From CAYSLU01 sp964431965 (GTDB taxonomy: Bacteria; Verrucomicrobiota; Kiritimatiellia; CAIKKV01; CAYSLU01): 64,000 nucleotides of DNA. Both the position numbers and the translations under genes were made by a program. Below are positions 20,565 to 29,264 of this stretch, piece after piece (position 1 is the stretch's first letter; each line of letters opens with the position of its first letter). A model generated the notes under the pieces. It had not been told where the DNA came from. It was given only the letters and a program-made list of their open reading frames with translations, and did not search any database. The stretch is taken from contig CAYSLU010000016.1 in NCBI GenBank assembly GCA_964431965.1, positions 5,642-69,641 of the forward strand. Direction: 5' to 3'.

Positions 20565-20951
20565 ATGTCGGAACAACGCCGGCGCCAAGAGCGGCACGCC
20601 CTCATCCATCACCTGCCGGTGCGGAATCGGAAGACGCGCGAGCTCTTGGGTTATCTGGGCAATCTGACTACCGAGGGCATGCTGCTGTACAGCAACACTC
20701 CGGTTAGTACCACGACGCAGAGCTTGGTCCCGTGCAGCATCATGCTGCCGGAGGAGATCGACGGTAACGACCACGTCGTGTTTCAGGCCAAGCCCGTCTG
20801 GAGCCGGCTCGATGATCACCGTCGCCTCTATTCCACCGGCATGCACATCAGGCGGATCAGGCAGAAGGACATTCGGCTGATTCGCGCGACGATCGAGCGC
20901 TACCGTTCTCGGAGCGGCTCCGATTCACCGGCTGCCGGCGCTTCGCGCTGA
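20565..20951 (+). CDS. PilZ-domain protein
   Basis: A 128-aa single-domain protein predicted to bind cyclic di-GMP. The two canonical PilZ motifs are present: an RxxxR patch at the N-terminus (RRRQERH) and GNLTTEGMLL, the (D/N)xSxxG-type motif. AGGAG precedes ATG 20565; an in-frame ATG at 20547 is less likely. Its 3' end overlaps the convergent phosphatase-like gene by 95 bp. It points to c-di-GMP control of motility or surface polysaccharide, with an unknown partner. Confidence 0.85.
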   Translation: MSEQRRRQERHALIHHLPVRNRKTRELLGYLGNLTTEGMLLYSNTPVSTTTQSLVPCSIMLPEEIDGNDHVVFQAKPVWSRLDDHRRLYSTGMHIRRIRQKDIRLIRATIERYRSRSGSDSPAAGASR

Positions 20952-21819
20952 TCAGGCGTCCGCCGTGCTCTTTCCTCAGGAATCGCAGGATCGCCGGCGC
21001 CACCTGTTCGATTCGGGTCAGACCAACCGCGAACTCGGATGCCGACGGACCCACGGCGACGAGCGGGACCGCGTTCATGGTGTGGTGGCGGACGCGGGCG
21101 TCTTCGATGTTGCCGTGGTCGCTCGTCATCAGAAACAGCCACCTCCCGCGCGTCTGCAGCCGGGCAAGCGTGGCGGCCACGAACCGGTCGAGTACGCTGA
21201 GGACGGCGGCGGCTTCGGCGGGGCTTCCCTTGTGGCCCATACGGTCGGTCTGGAAATACTCGAACAGCGTAAAGGCATGGCGGCCGGAAATGCGTGCCAA
21301 GTGTTCGGCGGCGGTCTCGGGTGTGACGAGGGGGCCGGTGTAGCCTCGCGCCGCGAGGCTGGCCCTCGTGATGTCCTGATAGACGGCGTTGTCTCGATCG
21401 AGGTCATGGCGCGTGCGCACGCGCCCGAGCGCCGACAAGGCGGAGACGGTCGTGACCGACTGGGGAATGCGGGTGGCGGCCTCGGATGAGCGATCGACGA
21501 AATACGCGTTGGCGAAGGTGCACCGGAGGCCCATGAGCCGGATGCGCCTCAGGATGTTGTGCCTCCTGATGATCGTGCGCAGGCTTGGGCCGGGGAACCC
21601 CTCTACGTGACGCCCGACGGCGTGGGCCGCATTGACCCCGGTCAGCAACGCGGTCTGGCCGGTCGCGCTCTGGGGGATGCCCGCAACGCCCATCGAAGCG
21701 TCGAGCGGGTGAGCCTCGTGCAGCAGCCGCTCCAGCGTGGGGCACGCGCCGCCGTGGATGGGGTTGACGGCGGGGTCGTCGAGGCCCAGTCCCAGCCCAT
21801 CGACCAGCACGAAGATCAC
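20857..21819 (-). CDS. Alkaline-phosphatase-fold metalloenzyme (phosphoglycerate-mutase/phosphopentomutase superfamily)
   Basis: A protein of about 320 aa of the binuclear metal phosphatase/mutase superfamily. The metal- and phosphate-binding landmarks are FVLVDGLGLG at the N-terminus, SATGQTALLTG (Ser/Thr nucleophile region), FQTDRMGHKG and TSDHGNIED followed by RHHTMN. It looks like a phosphoglycerate-mutase relative whose specific substrate is unknown. I chose GTG 21819, which abuts the upstream methyltransferase stop. ATG 21900 would add 27 residues read out of frame from that gene. The C-terminal 30 residues are Arg/Ser-rich and overlap PilZ, so they may be non-conserved. Confidence 0.7.
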   Translation of the reverse strand: MIFVLVDGLGLGLDDPAVNPIHGGACPTLERLLHEAHPLDASMGVAGIPQSATGQTALLTGVNAAHAVGRHVEGFPGPSLRTIIRRHNILRRIRLMGLRCTFANAYFVDRSSEAATRIPQSVTTVSALSALGRVRTRHDLDRDNAVYQDITRASLAARGYTGPLVTPETAAEHLARISGRHAFTLFEYFQTDRMGHKGSPAEAAAVLSVLDRFVAATLARLQTRGRWLFLMTSDHGNIEDARVRHHTMNAVPLVAVGPSASEFAVGLTRIEQVAPAILRFLRKEHGGRLISAKRRQPVNRSRSENGSARSSRESAECPSA

Positions 21820-21832
21820 CCGGGCGGCCGAC

Positions 21833-22519
21833 CTACGGCCGCCGACGCTTCCCGAAGGGCAGAGGGAAGAGCGCCCACACTTCCGACACGTAGTCGTCAT
21901 ACGGTGGACCGAAGATGCCGCGAAGCTGTCGCTCCTCGAAGCGGATGCGGCCCCACTCGAGCGGCGTGAAGATCAGCACGCCCAGAACGGCGGTGACCGG
22001 CGCGTGGATGAGCAGGGGGATGGCGAGCACCTCCAGGACGGCGGCGAGGTAGAGGGGATGGCGGACGAACGCGTACGGGCCGGTCCGCACCAGGTGGCGC
22101 GCACCCTCCGACTGATCGACGTGGATGGCCCATTGACTCTTCAGTTCGCCGAAGGCCCAGTAGCGGAGGGTGAGTGCGAGAGCGAAGCAGATCATCGCGA
22201 ACTGGAAGACGATCGGGCCGGAAATGCCGTGGCGGCGGAGATAGAACTCGCTGATCGCGGCGTACATCACCAGCGTGTGAGCCAGGCCGACGGTGACCGC
22301 GGTCCAGTCCCCCTTTGGCCGGATCGAGGCGCGCTGGCGCAGTCGGAAATACATTGCCCAGAACTTCTCCCCGGTTACAATCAAGTAGATGATCGAGCCC
22401 GACAAGCGGCTGGGGAAGGGGTCGGAGATCCAGTACCAGACGAACGGCAGCGCCAGTGCGCCGACGGCCAGGAGAGACGTGAACGCGAAGGCGATATCGA
22501 TGGGTTTGACGGACCTCAT
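21833..22519 (-). CDS. Isoprenylcysteine carboxyl methyltransferase-like membrane protein
   Basis: A 228-aa membrane protein with about five hydrophobic helices. The C-terminal signature GPYAFVRHPLYLA is typical of ICMT/phospholipid-methyltransferase-like proteins, which bind S-adenosylmethionine at the membrane face. LEWGRIRFEERQL and YDDYVSEVWALFP near the C-terminus also fit. I placed the start at 22519; longer frames add only Arg-rich translation of the divergent region. The downstream phosphatase-like gene begins about 13 bp after its stop. The substrate is unknown, as bacteria do not generally prenylate CaaX proteins. Confidence 0.8.
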   Translation of the reverse strand: MRSVKPIDIAFAFTSLLAVGALALPFVWYWISDPFPSRLSGSIIYLIVTGEKFWAMYFRLRQRASIRPKGDWTAVTVGLAHTLVMYAAISEFYLRRHGISGPIVFQFAMICFALALTLRYWAFGELKSQWAIHVDQSEGARHLVRTGPYAFVRHPLYLAAVLEVLAIPLLIHAPVTAVLGVLIFTPLEWGRIRFEERQLRGIFGPPYDDYVSEVWALFPLPFGKRRRP

Positions 22520-22560
22520 CCGGCGTTCGATGCCCCCCCTTGATGAAAGGTCAACTGGCC

Positions 22561-23448
22561 ATGGATGGTAACACTGCCCGTGCGGATGCGGCAACCTATT
22601 TGGCAGGAATCGGCGAGCGGTACGAGGGGCTCCTGACGTCTGAAGACAGGCGCCGCCTGGCGGGCGCCACCGTGTGCGGCGCCGGTTGCGGCGGCGTCGG
22701 CGGCTGGACATACGACCTGCTTGCGCGACTGGGCTGCGGACGCATCCGGGTGGCGGACCCCGAGTCCTACGACGCGTCAAACGGCAACCGCCAGATGTGC
22801 TGCGCGAGCGATACGGTGGGCCGAAACAAGGCGGAGGCGACCGCGGAGTGGATCAGGCGCGTGAATCCCGGAGTGGAGGTCGAGGTGTTTGCGGACGGCG
22901 TGACGGAGCAGAACCTCGGCCGGTTCATGGACGGGGCATCGATCGTCATCGACGGGATCGATCTCGCGCGGTTTGAGATCAAGAAGCTGGTGTTTGACGA
23001 CGCCCGACGGCGCGGGGTGTCGGTGGTCACGTGCCCGATCTTCGGCTTCGGCGCTGCCTTGGCCATCTTCGACCCCGATCGGAGCCCGACGTTCGACGCA
23101 TACTTCGGGGCGGTGCCTCCGTCGAGCGACCGAGCTGGGCGTCGGCGCTTCGTCGAGAGCTTGGCCCCGGCGTTCTTCTCGTTCCTGCCGGCGGTCGATC
23201 TGGCTGGCTTCCGGCGGCGGGTGCAGGAAGGGAAGGTGCCGTCCATTGGCATCGGGACCATGGTGTCGGGCTCGCTCGGAGCGACTGCTGTGGTCGATCG
23301 GGTGTGCGGGTGGCGGCGGCTCCCGGCTGTGCCGGTCACGACCCACGTGGACCTGCTGTCCGGCCGGCTCCAGCGCACCGGGCCCGCGCGGCGGTGGGTG
23401 ATCCGGCAGCTGATGCGCCGGCGCATCAGCCGCGAAGCGGGCGGCTGA
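22561..23448 (+). CDS. ThiF/E1-like adenylyltransferase, orphan
   Basis: A 295-aa protein with an E1-type ATP-binding fold: GAGCGGVGG near residue 40, then DPESYDASNGNRQM, where the Asp and Arg hold ATP-Mg, and DGIDLARFEIK. Such enzymes adenylate a C-terminal Gly of a ubiquitin-like sulfur carrier, or the tRNA t6A carboxylate in the TcdA branch. The CxxC zinc pair of ThiF/MoeB is not evident. No sulfur-carrier, rhodanese or thiazole gene adjoins. The start is ATG 22561 with AAAGG upstream. It is divergent from the methyltransferase. A TcdA-like or stand-alone role is possible. Confidence 0.8.
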   Translation: MDGNTARADAATYLAGIGERYEGLLTSEDRRRLAGATVCGAGCGGVGGWTYDLLARLGCGRIRVADPESYDASNGNRQMCCASDTVGRNKAEATAEWIRRVNPGVEVEVFADGVTEQNLGRFMDGASIVIDGIDLARFEIKKLVFDDARRRGVSVVTCPIFGFGAALAIFDPDRSPTFDAYFGAVPPSSDRAGRRRFVESLAPAFFSFLPAVDLAGFRRRVQEGKVPSIGIGTMVSGSLGATAVVDRVCGWRRLPAVPVTTHVDLLSGRLQRTGPARRWVIRQLMRRRISREAGG

Positions 23449-23467
23449 CGCCGCCGGGGCTGGCCGG

Positions 23468-24541
23468 CTACGCTTCGACGATCTCGTAGGCTTGGCTGCC
23501 GAGTCCGAGTTCCTCCGCGTAGGCGAACATCCCCCGGTACTCCCGGTTCCCGGCTTCCCGCACGAGGTCGCGCCCGGCGATTCGGGCGACCCGGTCAGCC
23601 GTTGCGACATCGATGGCGACGGGGTCGCGCGATGCGAGGATGCCGACATCCGCGCAGATGGGATCCTGACGAACGTCGAAGCAGTCGCACTCCTTCGTGA
23701 AGTGCTGGCATACGTTCAGGTACACGATGCGGTCGCCAATCCGCTCCCGGACGGCGGCGCAGTACTCCACGAGCCGCTCCTGGAACTCGGCGCCGCTGTG
23801 GGTCCACTGAAAGCCGATCGCGTCTGACGGGCAGACGGAGAGGCACTGGCCGCAGCCGATACACCGGTCCCCGATCAGTTCCGCGGTCCGGTTCACGGTG
23901 ATGGCTTCCGCCGGGCACCACTCCGCGCAGCGGCCACAGGCGGTGCACGCCTTAGCGCGGAACTCGGGTCGCCCGCCATGGTGCATGGCCATCTTGCCGC
24001 CGCGGTCGGAAAGGCCCATCGAAACGTTCTTGATGGCGGCCCCGAATCCGGCGGCGATGTGGCCGGTGGGGTGGGTAACGACGACCAGCCCGTCCATAAG
24101 GCCGACGGCGCTGCCCAGGTAGGCGGTCGGGCAGTGCCGCGCACGCGGGACGGACACTTCGATCCGATCCGACCCGCGGAGCCCGTCGCACATGACGATC
24201 GGACAGCCGATGGCGTCCGGCGTGAACCCGTGCTCGTACGCCTGGAGGATGTGGTCGCAGGCGTTGCTGCGCCTGCCTTTGTAGAGCGTGGCGCTGCCGG
24301 TGAGGAACGGCTTCGCCTGACGGGCGGACAGATGGTCCGCGATGGCGCGGGTGACCGCCGGCTTGATGTGGCCGATATTTCGGCCCTCGCCGACATGCTG
24401 CAGGATGCCGATGAGCCGGTTCGGTGCAGCGAGGTCGTCGATGCCGGCGGCCACGGCGAGCCGCAGCGCCGAGCGGGCAGCGTCCGCGGGGGAGGCCGGC
24501 CCGGCGGCGGGGGCGATCCAGACTCGTGATGGGGTGGCCAT
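23468..24541 (-). CDS. DUF362-family protein with 2[4Fe-4S] ferredoxin domain
   Basis: A 357-aa cytosolic iron-sulfur protein. The DUF362 domain (residues 1-220) precedes two ferredoxin motifs, CTACGRCAEWCP and CIGCGQCLSVCP, each fit to bind a [4Fe-4S] cluster. A further C-terminal DUF362-like part follows. Members are common in anaerobes and mostly uncharacterised. The start at 24541 lies 7 bp after the stop of the thiol peroxidase gene on the same strand, so the two are likely co-transcribed. A redox role is inferred. Confidence 0.85.
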   Translation of the reverse strand: MATPSRVWIAPAAGPASPADAARSALRLAVAAGIDDLAAPNRLIGILQHVGEGRNIGHIKPAVTRAIADHLSARQAKPFLTGSATLYKGRRSNACDHILQAYEHGFTPDAIGCPIVMCDGLRGSDRIEVSVPRARHCPTAYLGSAVGLMDGLVVVTHPTGHIAAGFGAAIKNVSMGLSDRGGKMAMHHGGRPEFRAKACTACGRCAEWCPAEAITVNRTAELIGDRCIGCGQCLSVCPSDAIGFQWTHSGAEFQERLVEYCAAVRERIGDRIVYLNVCQHFTKECDCFDVRQDPICADVGILASRDPVAIDVATADRVARIAGRDLVREAGNREYRGMFAYAEELGLGSQAYEIVEA

Positions 24542-24548
24542 GGCCGGG

Positions 24549-25058
24549 CTATCGGGCGGCCCGGGCGGCGGCCAGCGCGGAGGCGTAGTCCGGTTCGGTG
24601 GCGATCTCCGGGACGCGCTGCGCGTGGACGACCCGATTGGCGGAGTCGAGGACGAGCACGGCGCGGCACAGAAGCCCGGCGAGCGGCCCACTGGCGATCT
24701 GAACGCCGTAGTCCCGGCCGAAGCCCGGAGCCCGCATGGTGGACAGGTTGACCACGTTGGACAGAGACTGGCTCTCGCAGAAGCGCTTCTGCGCGAACGG
24801 CAGGTCGGCGGACACGTTGATGATCACGGTGTTCGGCAGCGTCGCCACGTCTGCATTGAAGCGCTTGGCGGACAGGGCGCAGACGCTGGTGTCCAGGCTG
24901 ACGACGATATTGAGGATCTTGACCTTCCCACCGAAGGCGTCGAGGCTGACGTCCGACAGATCCTTGGATGTCAGCTTGAAGGCGGGGGCCGTCGAGCCCA
25001 CCGCCGGCAGCGTCCCCGCAACCTCAGCCGGAGTTCCCTTGAACGTTACCGATGTCAT
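24549..25058 (-). CDS. tpx: Thiol peroxidase (atypical 2-Cys peroxiredoxin)
   Basis: A 169-aa peroxiredoxin that reduces hydroperoxides using thioredoxin. The N-terminus TSVTFKGTPAEVAG matches Tpx. The peroxidatic Cys lies in DTSVCALSAKRF and the resolving Cys in FCESQSLSNVV, at the spacing expected for Tpx. ATG 25058 has GGGAGGGAC upstream. An in-frame ATG at 25148 would add a hydrophobic, signal-peptide-like stretch (ARRVFALVAAAGSFAHASA), so an exported form is possible. It precedes the DUF362 ferredoxin gene. Confidence 0.92.
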   Translation of the reverse strand: MTSVTFKGTPAEVAGTLPAVGSTAPAFKLTSKDLSDVSLDAFGGKVKILNIVVSLDTSVCALSAKRFNADVATLPNTVIINVSADLPFAQKRFCESQSLSNVVNLSTMRAPGFGRDYGVQIASGPLAGLLCRAVLVLDSANRVVHAQRVPEIATEPDYASALAAARAAR

Positions 25059-25198
25059 CGCTGTCCCTCCCTGTTCGGCCGAACCGTCCGCGCTGGCGTG
25101 GGCGAAAGAGCCTGCCGCCGCCACCAGCGCAAACACCCTGCGCGCCATACGGGCGATGATCTCCTCCAATCGCCCGACACTCGCCTGCGGGTGTTACT

Positions 25199-27493
25199 CT
25201 ACCACACCAGCGTGCAGTGATCATCGTCAATCATCCCGAACTCGTCCGCGAGTTGAAGGAACAGGATGATGTGCCGGTACCACATGGCGAAGAACCCTTG
25301 GAACTGGCTGTCCAGTTGCGGGCATCCGGCGAGGATCAGGCGCAGCCCGTTCCGCCCGAGCCGGAGATACTTCGGATCGCCCGTCAGGTGATACCACCGG
25401 GCGAGCACCGTCAGGTCGGCCACCTTGATCTGCCAGTTGCGGAACACGACGTAGCCCCAGTTATCCGGGTCCTCGAGGCGCGCGATGACCGGCTGGGTGA
25501 TGTCCTTCCACAGCTGCAGCGCGCGCGGCTCGCCGGTCGCGGCCCAGACGTCCCAGATTCCGTTGAAGGCCATGGGCATCATGTACCCGCTGTAGATGCC
25601 GCTGCCGGCCGGGTACTCCCACACCACCTGCCCGTGCTCCTTCTGGATGGCGATCAGATCGTCGACCACCTTCAGAGCGGCGTCGCGGTAGCGCGGCTCG
25701 TGCGTGACTTCGTAGAGGGCCGACAGCGAGAGCAGGGGCCATGCGGTCTCGCGGCCGCTGAAGCGGAGGGCGTAGCTCATGGGGCCCGTGATCCACCAGA
25801 CCAGGCAGTCGCCGATCCGGCGGCTGATCCGCAGGGCCTCCTCGTCGCCCGTGGCCAGGTAGAAGTAGAGGAGCCCCTGGCACCACTGGTGGCTGGTGTA
25901 CACCTCTCCGTTGGTGTGGTCCTCGGCGTGCGGGCACGTGGCCCCGTTCCGCCGCGGATCCTCGGAGAAGTCGATGTAGTCGATGTCCATGAGGTGCCGG
26001 GCGATGTCCAGCCCCCCGATCGGCTGGCCGAGGCGCCAGGCATCGACCATGCAGCACCAGAGGTAGTCTTCCTCGTTGTTGATGTACTGCCAGATGCCCC
26101 AGTTCTGCATATTGCCGCGGGCGCCGCGCTCGTCGCCGTGATGCTTCCACCCGCGGGCCAGCGGCCACAGGAACCCGTGCTGCGCCATCCGGAAGAGGTC
26201 GATCTTGGACTCCAGCATCGGATAGCGGTTGCGCTGGGGCACGAGCGTGTGGTGCAGGTCGCCGAACCGGGCTTGGCGGTAGGCATCGGCCCCAGGCGAG
26301 ACGACGCCGGGATAGGCGAGGTTGGCGCTCTCGTGGATCCGGTCCATGGGGGTGAGGGCATCGTCGTGGAAGTTGAACAGCACGTCGCGCGTCTTGCCCA
26401 TGCCCTCGCCGAGGTGGAACACCTCGGGGCCGGCAGGAAAGAAGTCCACCTCGAACCGGTCCAGCTCGGAGCCGAGGTGCATCGGGTGCTCGGCGTTGGG
26501 GTTCGGCGCCGTGAGGCGGATCAGGAGCCCGCCCCGGCCCGGCTCCACCAGATCCACCAGCGGCGCCAGGCCGCGGCGGTCGCCGTCGGACTTGTCCGGA
26601 TTCTTTTCGAAGATCGAGTAGCAGATCTGCGCGTCGGCCTCGCGGAGGCTCTCCCCGTTTCGCAGGACGGTGTGCCGGTCGCCCACGTCGATGTCGACGC
26701 GCTCCGGCACGTCCAGCGCGCGCTGCATGGTGAAGAGCCCGTGCATGGCGTGCAGGATGCGGCGCGTGGGCTTCCGGACGTTCAGCGCGCCTTCGAGCCA
26801 GCAGCGCTGGAAGCGCCGCCCCTCACGCCCGCCGTGGCGGTTCCGGATGTGGTGAAGCATCAGCACCTGCGCGCCGCCGCGCGTGAAGTGCAGGCGCAGC
26901 AGGTAGTCCATGAACCGCTCGGAGCCGCGGCCGTGGGTGCCTTCCACGCGGACGATCACGCGGTGCGGGCCCTGCTCCTCGAGCGTCACGCGGCAGTCGC
27001 CCTCCGACGCGCGGTAGGTGAACCCGCGCTCGTCCGTGATGCACAGGTCGGTGCCGCAGCCCCGGAGCCAGTCGTGTCCGCCAAACCGGATCGACTCGCC
27101 GAGCGAGAAGCGCGTGCGGCTGAACGACCAGGTGAGGCGTCCGGTGTCGACGGTGATGGATCGGGCGGTGCGGGTCACGCGCACGCCGGCGGCGGCGGCG
27201 GGTCGGCCCGCGCGTCGCGCGAGCGTGTAGCGCCGCGTCGTGCGCGGGGGCACCTCGGGCTCGGCGTAGTCGAGAAGCGCGAAGCGCGCCGAGCCATCGG
27301 GCCAGGTCGAAAGCACGCGCCACTGGGCGCCGCAGTCCCGGCCCGCGTCGTCCGTGAGCGCCAGCTCGCGCCTCGGGTCGCGGACGAGCCGCTCCGCGAG
27401 AGGGACGCTGCAGCGCAGGGGAAGCCCGAACAGCGGAAACTTCCAGGGGTTGGCAAGGGTGAAGGGAATCGCGAAGCGGGGGTTCTCGGTCAT
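25199..27493 (-). CDS. YetA/PcRGLX-like protein (exo-rhamnogalacturonan-lyase-like)
   Basis: A 764-aa protein resembling the PcRGLX/YetA family. The N-terminal beta-sandwich shows ELALTDDAGRD and WPDGSARFALLDY, a family pattern. A central beta-rich domain follows, then a C-terminal alpha/alpha-toroid (about residues 400-764) rich in Trp, His and Tyr (YTSHQWCQGLLYFYLATGD). Family members include fungal exo-rhamnogalacturonan lyase. No signal peptide is seen, so it would act on imported oligosaccharides unless exported otherwise. GGAGGAGAC precedes ATG 27493. It is the last gene of a minus-strand run with a UroD-like gene upstream. Confidence 0.7.
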   Translation of the reverse strand: MTENPRFAIPFTLANPWKFPLFGLPLRCSVPLAERLVRDPRRELALTDDAGRDCGAQWRVLSTWPDGSARFALLDYAEPEVPPRTTRRYTLARRAGRPAAAAGVRVTRTARSITVDTGRLTWSFSRTRFSLGESIRFGGHDWLRGCGTDLCITDERGFTYRASEGDCRVTLEEQGPHRVIVRVEGTHGRGSERFMDYLLRLHFTRGGAQVLMLHHIRNRHGGREGRRFQRCWLEGALNVRKPTRRILHAMHGLFTMQRALDVPERVDIDVGDRHTVLRNGESLREADAQICYSIFEKNPDKSDGDRRGLAPLVDLVEPGRGGLLIRLTAPNPNAEHPMHLGSELDRFEVDFFPAGPEVFHLGEGMGKTRDVLFNFHDDALTPMDRIHESANLAYPGVVSPGADAYRQARFGDLHHTLVPQRNRYPMLESKIDLFRMAQHGFLWPLARGWKHHGDERGARGNMQNWGIWQYINNEEDYLWCCMVDAWRLGQPIGGLDIARHLMDIDYIDFSEDPRRNGATCPHAEDHTNGEVYTSHQWCQGLLYFYLATGDEEALRISRRIGDCLVWWITGPMSYALRFSGRETAWPLLSLSALYEVTHEPRYRDAALKVVDDLIAIQKEHGQVVWEYPAGSGIYSGYMMPMAFNGIWDVWAATGEPRALQLWKDITQPVIARLEDPDNWGYVVFRNWQIKVADLTVLARWYHLTGDPKYLRLGRNGLRLILAGCPQLDSQFQGFFAMWYRHIILFLQLADEFGMIDDDHCTLVW

Positions 27494-27548
27494 GGGTGTC
27501 TCCTCCGGCATCCCGCGTGCGGGCCGTGCGGCCCGGCGCCGGGCCGGC

Positions 27549-28727
27549 TCAGTAGCGGCCGTGCTCCTGGATGGCCGCCATGATCAGGCGCATCCCGGTG
27601 AGGCGCGAGCCATTGTTGATGCTGCCGGCCGTTGAGAACTTCAGGCCGCGCTTCGCGCGTGCCATCTCATAGTCGCGCAGGAACTCGGCGACGATGTTGA
27701 CTTCCTCGTTGCGGCTCAGCGTGAACGGCGCGAGCTGTCCGTCGATGACCGCGTGCGGGAGGTGCTCGCGGATCTCCGTGACCGTCAGCGTTGGCCCGAA
27801 ATTGACGGTCGTGAGGTCGAGGCGTCCGAGCAGGGGCAGCAGATGCCCCATGGCCGAGTCGGAATGCTGGCCCCGCATGTCCTTCGGGTTCGGGCTATAC
27901 CGATCGAACAGCGCCTTTAGGATCGGAAAGCCGAAGAACTCGTACATGTCGCGCGTCAGCATGCAGCAGTTGTCGTCGAGGAAGTAGAACCCGCGCGGGG
28001 CCGTGGCCGGGGTGAACCCGGCTTCCTCGTCGAGGATGCGGGCGCGCTCCAGCATGGCGCGTCGGATGGCGTCGCTGAAGCGGGCCGCCAGATCCGGCTG
28101 GTCGGCGATGAGGAAGATCAGGTTCTCCAGTCCATAGACCGACATGGCGAAGGTGATCGGGCCGCGCTGGGCGCGGTAGAGCGGCACGCGGCCGCCCTGG
28201 GCCTTCGCCTCCGCCCATCCGGTCGGCAGCAGGAACTCGCGGAGGTTGGAGAGCCGGCGCTCGACCCGGTCGAGCAGCGCGGCGAGCTCGTCGGGTGTGT
28301 TGGCGGATTGCTGCAGCCAGTACGACTCGTTCTGCCACACGTTCTGCGCCTCGAAGATGTCGAACAGGGCCTTGGGCCCCGGCATTTGCGGGCCGGGCGC
28401 GGGCAGGTCCTCGCCGAGCAGTCGGCGTCCGACGATCCGCTCCGAGAGGTCGTTGTAGCGCTTGGCCAGGGCGACCCGGTAGGGCGCGTCGTGAGTCAGC
28501 CGGTGCCAGTCCTCGGGCACGTCCAGCTCGGCGAACATGCACTCGGTGGACATCAGCATGCCGAGCGGGACCTGCGGGCAGTCGGCGGCCCAGGGATCGC
28601 GGATGGCGCGCTCCTGATCGACCCAGAAACGATCCATGTCGAGCGGGGCCAGGCCGCCGTGCGCGCGGGCGCGGCGGACCATGTCCTCGGCTGTTCGGAC
28701 GTGGTCGGCGGTCACGTACAGGCTCAT
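27549..28727 (-). CDS. Uroporphyrinogen-decarboxylase-like protein (URO-D/MtaA superfamily)
   Basis: A 392-aa TIM-barrel protein of the URO-D superfamily, which includes heme-pathway decarboxylases and corrinoid-dependent methyltransferases. The catalytic N-terminal Arg motif of HemE is not visible, and no other heme genes are near, so a methyltransferase-like or unknown role is more likely. Its start overlaps the aroK stop in an ATGA junction, showing translational coupling. Such genes are numerous in Lentisphaerota, Kiritimatiellota and Planctomycetota, often beside glycan-degradation genes, as here. Confidence 0.65.
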   Translation of the reverse strand: MSLYVTADHVRTAEDMVRRARAHGGLAPLDMDRFWVDQERAIRDPWAADCPQVPLGMLMSTECMFAELDVPEDWHRLTHDAPYRVALAKRYNDLSERIVGRRLLGEDLPAPGPQMPGPKALFDIFEAQNVWQNESYWLQQSANTPDELAALLDRVERRLSNLREFLLPTGWAEAKAQGGRVPLYRAQRGPITFAMSVYGLENLIFLIADQPDLAARFSDAIRRAMLERARILDEEAGFTPATAPRGFYFLDDNCCMLTRDMYEFFGFPILKALFDRYSPNPKDMRGQHSDSAMGHLLPLLGRLDLTTVNFGPTLTVTEIREHLPHAVIDGQLAPFTLSRNEEVNIVAEFLRDYEMARAKRGLKFSTAGSINNGSRLTGMRLIMAAIQEHGRY

Positions 28728-29257
28728 GGTGCGGTCTCCCGGAAAAAGGCGCCGGCGATCTCCTCGATGCGCTCGGCGGCGGACGTGTGGTCGAGATTGC
28801 TGCAGTCGATCGTCAGGTCGGCGTGCCGTCGGTAGAGCGGCGCCCGCTCCTCCCAGAGCTGGCGGATGCCTTGCCCGGGGAACATGATGACGCCCCGGGT
28901 GCTCAGATTGTGCAGGCGCCGCTCCAGGTCGCCGATCGGGATCGTCAGGTGAAGCGTGACGGCGCCTTCTCGCACGTGGCGCATGGCCGGCTCGCTGTAG
29001 ACCACGCTGCCGCCCGTGGCCAGGACGCAGCCCGTCACCCGAAGCGACAGGACGCACTCCTCCTCGAGCCGGAGGAATGCGTCGCGTCCGTCGCGGTTGA
29101 TGACATCCTGAAGCGTGCGGCCGAGGCGGCGCTGCAGGACGACGTCGGTGTCGAGGAAGTCGCGGCCGCTCAGCTTGGCCAGGAGGACGCCGACGGTGCT
29201 CTTGCCGACGCCGGGCATCCCGATGAGCACGATGTTGGGCTGGGGGGCAGCGGGCAT
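28724..29257 (-). CDS. aroK: Shikimate kinase
   Basis: A 177-aa cytosolic kinase that phosphorylates shikimate in aromatic amino acid synthesis. The Walker A motif is GMPGVGKSTVG. The substrate-binding Asp lies in DFLDTD, the Arg region is GRDAFLRLEEE, and the Gly-Gly is in ATGGSVVY. I chose ATG 29257 since the extra upstream residues are Arg-rich non-coding translation. It lies 7 bp after a CDF transporter gene and is coupled to a UroD-like gene. No other shikimate genes are here. Confidence 0.9.
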   Translation of the reverse strand: MPAAPQPNIVLIGMPGVGKSTVGVLLAKLSGRDFLDTDVVLQRRLGRTLQDVINRDGRDAFLRLEEECVLSLRVTGCVLATGGSVVYSEPAMRHVREGAVTLHLTIPIGDLERRLHNLSTRGVIMFPGQGIRQLWEERAPLYRRHADLTIDCSNLDHTSAAERIEEIAGAFFRETAP

Positions 29258-29264
29258 GGCGGGC

